A stretch of DNA of 64,000 nt from Metridium senile (taxonomy: Eukaryota > Cnidaria > Anthozoa > Actiniaria > Metridiidae), in the NCBI GenBank assembly GCA_949775045.1, contig OX459105.1, positions 17,063,353 to 17,127,352 of the forward strand, read 5' to 3'. The translations under genes were made by a program, and so were the position numbers. The notes below the pieces were generated by a model. It searched no databases. It saw only the letters and a program-made list of their open reading frames with translations, and was not told where the DNA came from. Below, one piece after another: positions 23,382 to 35,300 of this stretch (position 1 is the stretch's first letter; each line of letters begins with the position of its first letter).

Positions 23382-24182
23382 AGCTGTATTTTATTTCACA
23401 ACCCGGCTATCCTCTCTAACCGTCTCTATCAGTGAAGAAATAGAAAACGAGGCAGCGTGCTCTGTTGAGTTATAGAGCACGCGGGGATTTTAAGAAGACG
23501 AGAGAAGCGTTAGGAGAAGCACGACGCGCTTCTCAAGTCTTCTTAAAATTCCAAAGTGCTCTATGACTAAATTGATAAGACTGCTTACCTTGATTACTTG
23601 ATTACATCAAGACCAAAAAGGGTGAAAAGCCAAGCAAAACTCGTAAGTCTCGTGACTGGTAAGTCTGGACCCGTTTTCAGCTCAAACCAAATAGTCAGCC
23701 AACAATAACAAATGTATCAAAAAAACAAAACTTGACATCCTGACAGCACTAATACATCACGTAATGGAGCACATTGCGTGACAACAAACTATAACTAGCG
23801 GTTTCATAATGAAAGTGAATTGCTGCGACGAAGCGAACGTTGTGATGAATGAAGCGATCATGGCAACCTCCCTTTTATTAACAGCAATGCCTAGTGAAGT
23901 TACAGCAAATAAACACAATCAAACAAACATAGTTGCAAGTGGAGATATGTTATGCAATATGTATTGCTCTATATATAGATGTGGTGGCAATAATACATAC
24001 TATGGAATATAACAACAATAACAAGACAAACTTAAAGTGGAATATATTTATTTCCATCATGTCTTATGCTCTTTGACAAATATGGTAAAAACAAATACCA
24101 GATAAACTTGAGGGCAGGTAATCTTCGAGTTACGCGCTTCGAGTTACGCACTTCGAGTTACGCGCTCTTCGAGTTACGCGCT
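23382..24182. other. Flank between the array and the 6-kb transposon, no gene seen
   Basis: No convincing coding sequence. It contains the foldback at 23467-23568. At 24126-24182 it ends in about four direct repeats of a TTCGAGTTACGCGC-type motif, which resemble the modules within the terminal repeats of the adjacent transposon. Confidence 0.6.
23467..23568. repeat. Foldback with stems of about 43 bp, copy 1
   Basis: Two arms of about 43 bp (23467-23509 and 23527-23568) pair around a short loop. The stem begins GAGTTATAGAGCAC and contains ATTTTAAGAAGAC. A foldback of the same dimensions and starting motif lies at 30983-31076 on the far side of the transposon. Confidence 0.75.
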
Positions 24183-24298
24183 CTATCACGCCCCCACTGA
24201 GCTTGACCACGAAACTCGATAAAACTAACACAACTTAGTGTCATCGAGTTACGCGCTGGGCGCATAACTCGATGCAACTAAAACAGCTTAGTGTCATC

Positions 24299-25858
24299 AT
24301 CGTCCAAAAGCTGAAAAATAAGTCCACTGGTCCTGATGGTCTTAGCACTAAGATATTAAAGTTGGTTTGTTCTGTTATTGCTGAGCCGTTATCTACTTTA
24401 ATCAATTTCTCTATCAGTACAGGAGAGTTTCCAGTTAAATGGAAAGTTGCAGAGGTAACACCACTACATAAAGCTGGCCCTAGAAATGATTGCAGTAATT
24501 ATCGTCCAATATCTGTGCTGTCAGTCCTATCAAAAATATTTGAAAAGCACGTGGCTATGTCATTGCGGGAGTATCTAAATGAATATAATCTATTGTACAA
24601 GTTCCAATCAGGCTTCCGAAAGCACCATTCTACCATCACTTCTTTGATCCATTTAACAGATCAACTTTTATTCAATATGGACAATGACAAAGTATCTGGC
24701 CTGGTGTTTATTGATTTTAGAAAAGCTTTTGACTCCATTGACCACGGTATATTGTTAAAGAAGTTACAAACTTATCACTTCACCTCGAAAGCTCATAAAT
24801 GGTTTACTTCATATTTATCTGGCCGTCAACAATATGTTAAAGTGAACTCTACAACTTCAGATCAAATGGAAATCAAGCGTGGTGTACCCCAAGGATCAAT
24901 TTTAGGTCCTATCTTATTCTTGATATTCATCAATGACCTTCCTCTTCATACACAAACTAAACTGTCGGTGTACGCAGATGATGCTACTTTATCAGTGAGC
25001 TCCAACATAAAACAACTTAACTGCATCTCTAAACAGATCAACGAAGATTTACAACTTATCAACAAGTGGTCTGCTAGCAACAAACTACAGATAAATAAAA
25101 CAAAAACGAAGTCAATGTTTATTTTGGGGAAACGCCTTCGTAAACGCCTAAATAACGACGAAATTGACCTTGACCTTGACCTTGACATTAATATCAATAA
25201 CTCTGAAATAGAACAAGTACATAATCACAAAGTTCTTGGAGTAATTCTCGATGATGATTTAAATTTTGATGCTCACGTGGATGATCTTTATAAAAGAGTT
25301 TCACAACGACTTGGAGTTCTAAGAAAAATTAGCCCCTATCTCAAACGTCAACAAAAGGAAACATATTACAAAACTATAGTTAAACCTGTCCTTGAGTACG
25401 CCTGTCCAATCTGGACTATATGCAATAAAAATAACCTAAATAGACTCTTCAGCCTTCAAAAACGCGCGGCTAGAATAACAACTGGTGCTGATCCCGAATC
25501 AAGGTCAATCAACTTATTCAACTCTCTTGGGTGGTTACCGTTTTATCAGGAGTCACTTATCCACAGCGCATCTATCATGTATAAACGTATCTCAGGCGAG
25601 ACACCCGACTATCTGAAGGAGAAGCTGCTAACAAATTCTGACATTCATAGTAGAATCACCCGTTTTTGTAAACTTAACTTTAACTGTCCAACCTTTCAGA
25701 GGAAAACGGAGGGAGGCAAAACTTTTGCCGTGCGAAATAGTAAACTTTGGAACTCCTTAGATAATGACTTAAAAAAGTCCAAATCAGTCAAAAACTTTAA
25801 AAAAAGTATTTTTTCAAGTTTTATTCAAAAACAAAAAGAAACACAGTCCTTCTTTTAG
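24299..25858 (+). CDS. Non-LTR reverse transcriptase, 5'-truncated but open
   Basis: About 519 residues of the ORF2 polyprotein starting inside the RT domain. Endonuclease and N-terminal parts are missing, and the first in-frame ATG upstream belongs to the transposon, not the retroelement. Visible RT blocks are NKSTGPDGL, NYRPISVLS, the A-motif FIDFRKAFDSIDH, the B-motif GVPQGSILGPILF, the catalytic box YADD and a D-motif around WSASNKLQINKTK. These are followed by a thumb and a C-terminal tail ending near residue 519. The frame is undamaged, so the copy is young, but it cannot be autonomous. The domain pattern fits the Jockey/CR1 group. Confidence 0.9.
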   Translation: MVQKLKNKSTGPDGLSTKILKLVCSVIAEPLSTLINFSISTGEFPVKWKVAEVTPLHKAGPRNDCSNYRPISVLSVLSKIFEKHVAMSLREYLNEYNLLYKFQSGFRKHHSTITSLIHLTDQLLFNMDNDKVSGLVFIDFRKAFDSIDHGILLKKLQTYHFTSKAHKWFTSYLSGRQQYVKVNSTTSDQMEIKRGVPQGSILGPILFLIFINDLPLHTQTKLSVYADDATLSVSSNIKQLNCISKQINEDLQLINKWSASNKLQINKTKTKSMFILGKRLRKRLNNDEIDLDLDLDININNSEIEQVHNHKVLGVILDDDLNFDAHVDDLYKRVSQRLGVLRKISPYLKRQQKETYYKTIVKPVLEYACPIWTICNKNNLNRLFSLQKRAARITTGADPESRSINLFNSLGWLPFYQESLIHSASIMYKRISGETPDYLKEKLLTNSDIHSRITRFCKLNFNCPTFQRKTEGGKTFAVRNSKLWNSLDNDLKKSKSVKNFKKSIFSSFIQKQKETQSFF

Positions 25859-26276
25859 TGTAGACAATTTACAGTTATTCACTTAAAACTTTTTGCAATT
25901 TTTTGCAATTTTTATCATCACATTACGATTATAAATTTCAATCCATAATAATCTCCTTGTAATTTTAAAATAGCTCATTCAATATTTAGCGTTTTATACA
26001 TATATATATTACATTTTTAACTCTTTTTTACTACAAATTATATTAATATTTTTCTTATATATCATAGTTTTTGTATACTTTGTTATTCTTATAAATTTAC
26101 TTATATATATATAATTATATATTGATCTATATATAGATATTCACTTATTATTATTCAGTATCATTATTTTCTTATTGTTTTAGGGCCACTAGGTTATCAG
26201 TACGATTATTGTAAATTGTAACTGTTATGTGTCACCCTCTTTAAATAAAGTTTATTCATTCATTCATTCATTCATT
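24299..26276 (+). mobile_element. 5'-truncated non-LTR retrotransposon inserted in the left TIR
   Basis: The intact right terminal repeat shows what the left one should look like. The left repeat breaks after GTGTCATC (24291-24298) and resumes with CATCGAGGTTAAGCGC at about 26277. The intervening DNA carries a reverse transcriptase frame, a 3' UTR of about 400 bp, AATAAAG near 26244 and a terminal (ATTC)n microsatellite at about 26253-26276, which is typical of CR1/Jockey-group elements. A short CATC overlap may be the target duplication. It inserted after the host transposon. Confidence 0.85.
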
Positions 26277-27075
26277 CATCGAGGTTAAGCGCTACAGACT
26301 TCAAAAATAGAAAAATGTTTAAACGGAAAAAGAAGAAAAAACAATTTATGTTTATATATATTTTATTATTTAAAGATCGAAAAAAAACATTTCACTACAA
26401 TATATATTGATATAAAAGAAGATAATTTGTATTTACATATTTAAGGACACAGGGTATCTAAAATGAACACTTTACATATAATCTGTATTTACATATTTTT
26501 ATGAAAATGACCACTTTACATAAACATGCCTAAACTTTTACTCCAAACCCGGCCCAATAAAGTACATATTTTCGGAAAGTTTTTGGTCAAAGTACTAGTA
26601 AATGTGGATATTCGAAACCGTGTTTCTCATTCATTTCAAAAATAATAGTACAATTTGTAAAAAGTGTCTTAAACGTTAACAGAAATCTGCCATTAGCTAT
26701 AATATATTAGATAAATGAGTTGGCCATCCTATATCTTGTAAAATAAAGAGTCAAGTTATCAAACGAGTTATTTAAACATAGTTCTCAAACTCATTAATAA
26801 TTCATGAGCTAATCAACCAATGTGAGCACACCATTTGTACCACGTGCATGGGTTTGAAACCCCGATGAAACACGATTATAGGTTGACCGGTGTTTGAAAT
26901 ATTTTCATCACTAGTGATGAAAATATTTCTAAATCTACATAGTGGTGGGAAATCTGAAAAGTATTAGTATTCCCTAGTTACCTACCTACCTTACTATCCT
27001 TTATTACCTTAACCTTTCTACCTAATTTACATTATTATTATTTTTACATTATTTTTTTTATTCCTTTTTTTATTG

Positions 27076-27146
27076 GCGTGTCCGAGTCTCGAACCTGCAA
27101 CCCTTGGAGTTGAATTCCCTCTTCATACCAGCTGAGCTATTGGTGA
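27076..27146 (-). repeat. tRNA-like sequence, probable SINE head or decayed tRNA
   Basis: On the minus strand an A-box (TAGCTCAGCTGGTATGAAG) is followed about 35 nt later by a B-box (GGTTCGAGACT). The spacing fits a tRNA, but the T-stem pairing is poor and the acceptor stem does not close. I read it as tRNA-derived rather than a working tRNA gene. It lies inside the 6-kb transposon. Confidence 0.55.
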
Positions 27147-27371
27147 TTTGGTTGGCATTCCCATGCCATCAAATACTCTGTATATATTATATCAGAAATT
27201 ACACTGACGTCAAGTACTCACATAAATGAACTTCATTCGCATCTTTAATGATCCCTACTGAAGTTACAACTTATATTTAAATGACAATTTGGATTATTTT
27301 CTAAAGAAAATGAAAAAAAAAACTACTTATGTAGGTAGTTACACGGTTATATTTAGAGTACAATTTGAAAT

Positions 27372-27622
27372 CCCGGGGGGGGGGGGGTACTCCCTTTGTC
27401 CAAGTGGTAGGGGTGATCGGCGGAGATTTTGAAAATGACCCCTAAAAGGTACGCTCAGATACAAATAAAGCAGAGTAAAAACGACCCTTAGAACTGATTT
27501 TTGAGCCAAATCTCTAAATGGACCCTAAAAGGTACGCACTGGAAATATTTTAACCCTAAAAGGTACGCCGATCACCCCTACCACTTGGATAAAGGGAGAA
27601 CCCCCCCCCCCCCCCCCCCGGG
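27372..27622. mobile_element. hAT-type MITE with 8-bp target duplication
   Basis: A 251-bp element with terminal inverted repeats: CCCGGG, then a homopolymer run, then TACTCCCTTTGTCCAAGTGG at the left end, mirrored at the right end. It is flanked by identical octamers TTTGAAAT (27364-27371 and 27623-27630), the duplication size made by hAT transposases. The interior repeats a CCTAAAAGGTACGC motif. A second family member is at 32598-32916. Confidence 0.8.
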
Positions 27623-28683
27623 TTTGAAATATTGCTCAACTGAACTTAAAGGAACATTTTCTAAGCCTTTTTGAACAACTTCAAGTAAGAATCCCGTAAC
27701 ACTCCTTATAAACCCTACAGTATTTCGAAATCCAATAAATTCCGCACGAGAGGAATTCAAAATAACTCTCATAATCCCAGGCATCATAATGAGTGACCTA
27801 TTATACTATAAAGAACTAGCCACATTCCTGCATAATGAATTATTTATTCGACTGAGAAGTAATTCCAAAAAGCTCGTGCTTCGTGTTTCATTAGGATTTC
27901 CAAACACTCAAAAACAATAAAAGCTCTCGGCCTACGGCCTCGTGCTTTCAAATGTTTTATCGTGTTTAGAAACCCTAATAGAGATTTTTGTTTTAGCGGC
28001 ATTGGCACAAACTATTCCTACTTTAGATAAATTGATTTTCTCTTAGACAAGAACGTGAATTCTATTAAAGTCTAAATTGAATAGAAGTCGGATTTTTCGC
28101 TTTTTGCTGGTGATCATGAGTGTATTCATCAAAATTTATAAAAATATTTTTCCATTGTTTCATTTATTTATCGCATCAGTGAATAGTTTATCAATCTTAA
28201 AAATATTTTGAAACAATTACATTCCAGCAAACTGAAAGAAGAATTAAGCTACATATAATCATTTTTGTTTTTAATTGTTTTTTTCATTGTCTTATTTTTT
28301 ACATTTATTTTCGGAAGACATATTATAAATCGATTGACAACGACCAAACCCTCTGTTGTTTTGCTTTTTTTCACTCAAATATTTTTGATATTTTTATTTA
28401 TATTCTAAAAAGACATATTGAAGAAGTGTTGCTGAAAGTCTGTAAATTGCAAGACGCTATAGGAAAAAAATCAGATCCTATCTGCCTCGTGATTGGCCAA
28501 TACCGATTTGTTGATTGAATAAGTATGGATTAAAACTCTAGATGAAAAAATGGTTAATTTATTTTAACTACGTAGAAATATCTAGGTTTATGTTCACATA
28601 TGGTATGGTCCAATGAGTGGGAATTGATATATAAATGACTATTCAAACTTATAAAACTCATTAATAATTCATGATAATTTAAC

Positions 28684-28836
28684 AAAAGAAATCACAACCA
28701 CACCCCACCACACCACACCGTTGGGTTGGGTATCACCCCATCCTGAACAAAACATTGTTTCACGTTAAACACCACACCACACCACACCACACCACACCAC
28801 ACCACACCACACCACACCACACCACACCACACCACA
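28684..28836. repeat. CCACA pentanucleotide minisatellite
   Basis: Two blocks of CCACA repeats (about 28690-28720 and 28769-28836) separated by a short unique stretch. The apparent open frame across it is an effect of the repeat. Confidence 0.9.
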
Positions 28837-28852
28837 GTTCTTGAATTTTTTT

Positions 28853-29004
28853 CGACCAGATTTACTCTTATCTTGACAATTTTATTAAAATATAAAAGAA
28901 CTAACGTTGGAGTTTCATAAGTACTATACAATATTCGCGTCCGATCTGTATGAGATATACAGTGTATATTCCATACAGATCGCCCGCTCATATTGTATAT
29001 ATAT
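28853..29004. repeat. Dispersed repeat with internal palindrome, copy A
   Basis: About 150 bp strongly similar to 52730-52862 in an RFX intron. Both contain ACTATACAATATTCG and CCATACAGATCG. In this copy an internal inverted repeat (CGATCTGTATG / CATACAGATCG) can fold as a hairpin. Confidence 0.7.
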
Positions 29005-30139
29005 AGTTCTAAAAACTAAAAAAGTAATAAGTAATAAGCTCATGACGAAGTTTCGGACGTGAATATTAATGTCGTATAAAATCCACATTTCTTATCATCG
29101 TCATTATGTGTGGAGCTAGCAAAAAATGTGAAAAATAAACACACTTCAAATGTAACGCACCATGTAGAATTGTTTTTAACTAAGATAGTACAAGCGTTGT
29201 GAATGAAATGGCTGTTCACAATTTTCGACTGTATAGTGATTGTTCATTTCTGTCTGCAAAACTGCAGCCGGGATTGCAGATCACATGCAAATTATTTGTC
29301 AAATCCAAAGATATATTTTTCTGTATGGGGAATTATTTTAAAGAGTAACAGATGAAGAAACTATAAACAAAAGATTAGAAATGTCTATTTTTATCGCAAC
29401 ATATCAATATAAGTAATATATTTTGATCATTTTAAAACAAGTATCAGAATTCTTTGGGACTTTATTATTTACTTTTAATGTTATTCAGATTTTTATTTCT
29501 CCAGAAAATAAAGGGAACAATTAACACTAATTAATTTACAATACAAAGTAGATAAATCATTTTGCTATTCTTAGTATATAACGCAATAATGTAAATGACC
29601 TATTGTGAACAGCGGTCGCAGATAACTGGTTTTATACAATAGGACCTTCCCTTTTGCCAAAAGCGAGCTTATGCCGCTAAAACAAAAATCTCTAATGAAA
29701 CACTCGTACTCGTTTTTGAAATATTACTTAAATTTCGTTTAGGCCTTTAAAAATATAGACATTTGACAAAAACACGACGAACGCTATACTCGTGACCGAT
29801 GCGGGTTTAGGTTGACCGACAACTTAATTCCATGATACTGACTAAGCTGTTTTAGTAATAATTCTTTAAAAAACAAAATCTATATATACATAAACAGTTT
29901 TTTCTTCTTTTTTCATTTTATTTACACATTTTTCTATATTTGCAGTCTGTAGCGCTAACTCGATGACACTAAACTGTTTTAGTTGCATCGAGTTATGCGC
30001 CCAGCGCGTAACTCGAAGAAACTTAGTTGTTTTACTTGCATCGAGTTATGCGCCCAGCGCGTAACTCGAAGAAACTAAGTTGTGTTAGTTTTATCGAGTT
30101 ATGCGCTGGGCGTGGTCGAGCTCAGTGGGGGCGTGATAG

Positions 30140-32280
30140 TATGGTTGTCCATTCGTTTCAAAATTGGGGCCTGCTGTACGCGTATTTTCTTCCCACGTAC
30201 AATCTTAAAAACGCGTATATATGCGTCTTTTTGCGTGTATACGCGATATTTTGTGGCACACTTCGATAAATTTAGCGACCGCGTATACGCATGTGATTGA
30301 AGAACAAGTATACGCTCGAAATTAAAATCGATCACAATCATGTCCCATTTGGAACCACATCTGTGCGGTACAAAAATACGCATACAAAAAACACGCGTAT
30401 ACATGCGTCAGCGGCAAAAACCTTTAATGATTTTTGAAAATATTTCCAAATACTAGCAACAACGGCGACATATCATGGGTTTGGAAAACTATTTAACAAT
30501 TATTCGCCGAAGGCGAAGTGGTTATCGGGCGAATATTTACCATTTTTGTTCTAATATCCCGAGATAGCGAACCAATGAGAGCGCGCGTTCTTATGAGGTT
30601 GTGTATATACTAAAGTTCGATATTTAGATGAGCAGTAAAGGATTTTTTGACCCTTCGCCTGAGGAATGAGCTCTTTTTATAATCCTTGTCTTTGAAATAC
30701 TTGAAAAATTAAAATGAAAAACTTAACCGTTCAACCAACTCAGTGAAGGTGTATGGAACTCAGTGTAGGTGTGTGCAACTCAGTGCCAACTCAGTAATGG
30801 TGTCTGCAACTCAGTGCCAACTCAGTGATGGTGTATGTAAATGTTTCCCGCGCGTGAAGTACATGTGTTGAGAATTTGAATTTAATCATCAGAGAACCAT
30901 CACTTTACCTACAAAACTCGTTTATTGACTCGGTTATTTTATAAAAGCAATGGTCAGCACTTCAGCTCAGTGTGCGTCTATTGAGTTATGGATGCACTTG
31001 GTCGGCTGCTAAGCACTCAAGAAAGTAGAGTTGCTTTCGTCAGTGCTTAGCAGCCTCCCGCGTGCATCCATAACTCATTAGGAGTATCCACCGCTCCTTA
31101 AATATAGCATGTATGCGTCTTTGCAAAAAACAGTACTTGCACAAATGTAATGAAAACAGATAAGATATTTGCTAAAGTTGATATGTTACTTGGTGGGCTA
31201 CCTGTGGTAGCTACCAAGGTTTCAAAAGGCCTTTTTATTATTCATATATTCATGTATAGTTCATATATACGTCGCAAATCGGCAAATTAGCATATTTCTT
31301 CTCAACAGTTCATTGCGTTCTAGATAAACAAAACATTCTTTAATTTGTTTACCTCTGACAACAACAAGATGTCGCTCGGTCACTTTTATTAATCGCTCGC
31401 TTTGACTGCTTGAAGAAATAAAATATAAACTACGCTTCAAATTCAATTTCTTTATCCATCAGGCCTTCGTTATATATAATAGGATATATTTTTATGGCCT
31501 TCGTTTAACTTAGAAAGCACAAGTGAAATGAGTCCTTAATTTTAATTGGCTTCATGCAAATAAGCAGTAACAATACTAATAATGATTATAATGTCTTTAT
31601 TGAAGAATATCGGTAAAAGTACATACCAATCTAAAATACAATCAATATTTTAAACCTCTATCAATACTCTATCTTAAAGTCTATTACATGGTGCTAAAGT
31701 TAAAGTCTATAAAGGCTTATTATTTAATTGCTAGTTTATGTTAATCTATTAATCTATTAATATAGGATGACTTGAACCGCCCCGTGTTTACTTTAGGCAA
31801 AAGGCTCCTGGTTTTCCTTAGTCGAAATGTAGACTCCTTAACAGTTAACCGCTTAACTCCGTTTTCAGTTACAGTAATGCCGCATAAAGTACTTTCCTTA
31901 GTCTATCGAATATTGCTAACATTAGAAGTGCTAAATGTCACCGCTTCTGAATCAGTTTTGGGTGACTTATTTTGAGTGATTAAATTGATTTTTAATGTTT
32001 TGTGCAATACGGTAAAAAGTATACGGACCGAAAACAAATATGGCCACCGCCTTGTAATTATTGCCATTTGACAAAAACGCGGCTGACGCAGTCATGATCT
32101 ATCTCTAAATTCAGTAGTTTCATTCTTTGATATCTTAAATGCAGTACTTATTGTAACATGGAAACTTGGTCTTTCAGATGGTAGTCTTTATCTTTGGTAA
32201 AATATGTTTGGATCAAAAAGTGACTGGCGGTCATATTTGGAATTGGTCTATATATAGTATAGAAACACGTATTTGTTGTT
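30140..32280. other. Intergenic DNA between the 6-kb transposon and the DyP-GRE gene
   Basis: No supported gene. It contains imperfect tandem AACTCAGTG-type repeats at about 30735-30840, a MITE-like palindrome TTCGCCGAAGGCGAA near 30488 and the second foldback at 30983-31076. The short open frames here have no recognisable domains. Confidence 0.55.
30983..31076. repeat. Foldback with 43-bp stems, copy 2
   Basis: Arms 30983-31025 and 31034-31076 pair around an 8-nt loop. The stem starts GAGTTATGGATGCAC and contains GGCTGCTAAGCACT. Arm length and the opening motif GAGTTATRG match the foldback at 23467-23568, but the inner stem sequence differs. Confidence 0.75.
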
Positions 32281-32282
32281 TT

Positions 32283-32288
32283 TTTATT
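32283..32288 (-). terminator. Candidate polyadenylation signal of the DyP-GRE gene
   Basis: AATAAA on the minus strand about 56 nt past the stop codon at 32344, in an A-rich stretch. Confidence 0.45.
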
Positions 32289-32343
32289 TTCGATTCTGCC
32301 GTTTCGCAGCCTTGTAGTTCTCGTTTTTCTGTCTCCTGCCTTT

Positions 32344-35300
32344 TTATTTTTCGTCAACATGATAATACATTCTTCTCTCTTGATGTTTCTGATGCTGGCT
32401 GAAGAATGCGGGGTAAAACTCGGTCCAGCCTCCTGTTCGCACACGAATCAATTCATACTGCTGTGGACTCTTCCTAGCTTTAGATAAAGTATCGGGGCTG
32501 GCACACGTCACTGAAATGAAATGGAAAAATTGCAGAAAATCAAAGTTATAGTTTAAATCAATAAAAAGCTTAACAAACCCAGCGTAAATATCTAATAACT
32601 CCCTTTGTCCAAGTGGTAGGGGTGATCGGTGGAGGTTTTGAAAACGACTCCTAAAAGGTACGCACAGGTTAAAATAACTGTTAAAGCCTTGTTGGTTTGA
32701 ACCCCTAAAAGGTACGGCTGTGCTATGTTCTTGCCAGCCAAGCTTACTTTTAGCAACAAAGCAGAGTAAAAATGACCCTTACATGTACGGAGTCATGTTA
32801 CGTTACTGATTTCTGAGCCATAACCCTAGGACCCTAAAAGGTACACAGAAAAAAATTTTAACCCTAAAAGGTACGCCGATCACCCCTACCACTTGGACAA
32901 AGGGAGTACCCCCGGGATCACGATCATTTTCAGTACCGTCAACTCTGGTATAAAGTGTGGTAGAGCTAGCACCAAATCGAAACATCGTTTAGGATTGGTT
33001 TAAAAAACAATAGCCTTTCCAAACAATTGCTCTAAACCTAACCAAACAATAGCGGTACTGTATTAGGGGGGGCCAACGAAAACGCAGCTTTCGACTAGTG
33101 CTGTATTACTCCTACGTGTTTAGCCTGGACATTCATTGTGAATATGTAATTGTCTTTGTGCATTACTGTGACTCACTTGTCAAAACGTTTCCTCCAACTC
33201 CATTTTCATTTGCGTAATTCTCCAAGAAAGTTACAATGTCGGTTTCTTTGAAGTTTTCATCAATCTTTAGATCCACCTCGGCACCGTTAGCGAAGCCAAC
33301 ATTGATGGACGGCATATCCCAGGATTTTAAGGACCTAAAACATTATACAAAGATTTATAATTTAGCATTTCATTTTTTTGTTATTTTCTTTTTGGGATAA
33401 TTTTTGTTTAATAATTTATTCTAGATCTGAAAGCTAGCAATGGATAAATGCTTGGTGATGATGAAAACAAACTGAGTGTGAATAATATTGTGATGTGGAA
33501 TAGAATCCCATAGCTCTTATCTAGCCAACGCGCACTGATTGGCTGACGAAGCTCGAGTGTTTAGCGTGGAATCCCATCTGGATATCACATAAAAAAACTC
33601 GCGCGTTGATTGATCCAAGATGACGAATCTGTGACGTAGATATATAGCGAAGGATTCAGAGCGGAATCCAACGCTTTCAGAGCTGAATTGAATGAAAAAT
33701 CAGGAAAAAGAAGATTAGTTCGCAAAGAATACAAAATATAAAAGCTGCATTCAATGATGTACTAGCCTGGTTTGCAGACTCGATTACTTTTGCTCGGAAA
33801 TCCCCCCCTCCCCCCAAAAAAAAATTAGACTCTGCTGAAGTAAGCCAAAAAGATAGATTTAAGAAAACTTTTTGTTGGCAAAGCCAAAGTGTTTGCCTTT
33901 TAGCGGCATGTTTAAGGAAAGTCTGTGTCCGTGCATGAACCGTTTTAAGGCATATTATTTGCTTTGCATACTTACTTATAGATGTCAAAGCTCTTAGATG
34001 TGGCGGGTTTATCCAATGGGTTTGGAGCAGCGCTAAAGTCGGAAGCAATGGGCGAGCAGGAGAGTCTTCCATCAGCGGATGCTCCGCAACTTGCTCCCCA
34101 ACCAACGTATCCTTCAAATGTTCCTGAGCCTGTGGGCAGCAATACTTCCCAGGGTGCTCCAGTAACCGAGTACTTCTTCTTCAAGCCATTGATGACCCCT
34201 TTGAGTGGCTGACCATCAGGAGCATCACGGGCCACTTTCTCGATAACAGTTGAAACTTTTTCAGCCAACCATCTATAACACAATCCATTCCATAAATCTA
34301 AATTTTTATTACGCATACTCAGCAATGGTCCTGCTCGGAATTCTTAAACAAGTACAACTGAAAACAACTGAAAAAGTACTAACTTGTTATCAACTAAATA
34401 AATAGCACAACCTTATATAAATGACGAATTCGAGGACATGGCACGTGTCTAGCCTACAATATGCCCTTAATTTGGTTCTATAGTGCTATGATGCATTTCT
34501 CGTCTTGCAATAAATATAATTAAAATAAAGATAATACTTTCTTTCTGACTAAAACAATTCAAACGTATTTTCTAATGGGCACCAACCAGATTCGTTTCTT
34601 ATATACATTTCATTACTTATATCAAATATATATATATTTACTAGTGAGTGATATTTGCAAGCTATCTTTGACCTACTAAATCAACATGACGGCAACCAAC
34701 TCGAAAGCTATGTTCCTTTGGTTGCCGTTCACAAATTCTTATGATTATTGAAATATATATATTTATACAAAACCACTATAAAAAAGTAAAAGAGAAAACA
34801 AAATATGTAAAATATCTAAATAGTGAAAATAAAATTGAATTGAATTACAGGTCCCCTGTTAAATCAGTTTTTTTCCGGTCAGCAAAATCTCCTGTTGTCT
34901 TTTCCAAATATTATGCAGCCCCCCTTCCTGGTTGGTAAAAAATATCATAACCTCCTATATTTGCCTAGTTTATTACTAAAGCTGGATACAATTAGTGACA
35001 ACCCCCCCCCCCCTATATAGCAATAACGTGACCCCCTCAATATTGCCGACCCCCCATATACTAATAAATTAATGCCCCCTTAATTTGGTTGCTCTTACCT
35101 GGTAATGCATTGGATGTCTTCGTTTTCTGCGCCCTCTGCGGTGCCAAATTTTGGAAGCTCTAGCGCCTTCCTCCTTGCTTCCTTGTACGTCTCAGAAAGA
35201 CGATGCCTATGTGCTGGTCCTGCTTCCTCATCGTGGAAGGGTTCTTTAAAGTTGTACCCCCAGTCGCACTTGAGACAGCTAACCATTTCAGACAAGGAAA

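Larger units (their letters stand above)
27979..29694. mobile_element. 1.7-kb element with perfect 24-bp inverted ends, nested
   Basis: The ends at 27979-28002 and 29671-29694 are perfect inverted copies of 24 bp (beginning TAGAGATTTTTG, then TTTTAGCGGCAT). The interior has no coding frame. It contains the CCACA minisatellite and a dispersed repeat shared with 52730-52862. It sits inside the 6-kb transposon. No clear target duplication is visible. Confidence 0.6.
24183..30139. mobile_element. DNA transposon of about 6 kb with modular terminal inverted repeats, non-autonomous
   Basis: The left end begins CTATCACGCCCCCACTGAGC and the right end finishes with its reverse complement. The inverted similarity continues inward through repeated modules containing the near-palindrome CGAGTTACGCGC/TGGGCGCATAACTCG. 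The right terminal repeat (about 29870-30139) carries an extra module. The left one is split by a retrotransposon and resumes at 26277-26370. Without that insertion the element is about 4 kb. I see no transposase frame inside it, so it is probably non-autonomous. The superfamily is not recognised, and target duplication could not be settled by eye. Confidence 0.7.

Noticed and set aside
23809..24012. 67-codon frame between the array and the transposon
   Set aside because: No domain or context; likely chance.
27076..27146. Functional tRNA gene
   Set aside because: The boxes are present, but the stems do not pair well and the context is inside a transposon, so a SINE origin is more likely.
34741..34938. 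65-codon plus-strand frame
   Set aside because: It lies in an intron of the DyP-GRE gene and overlaps the inverted repeat element.
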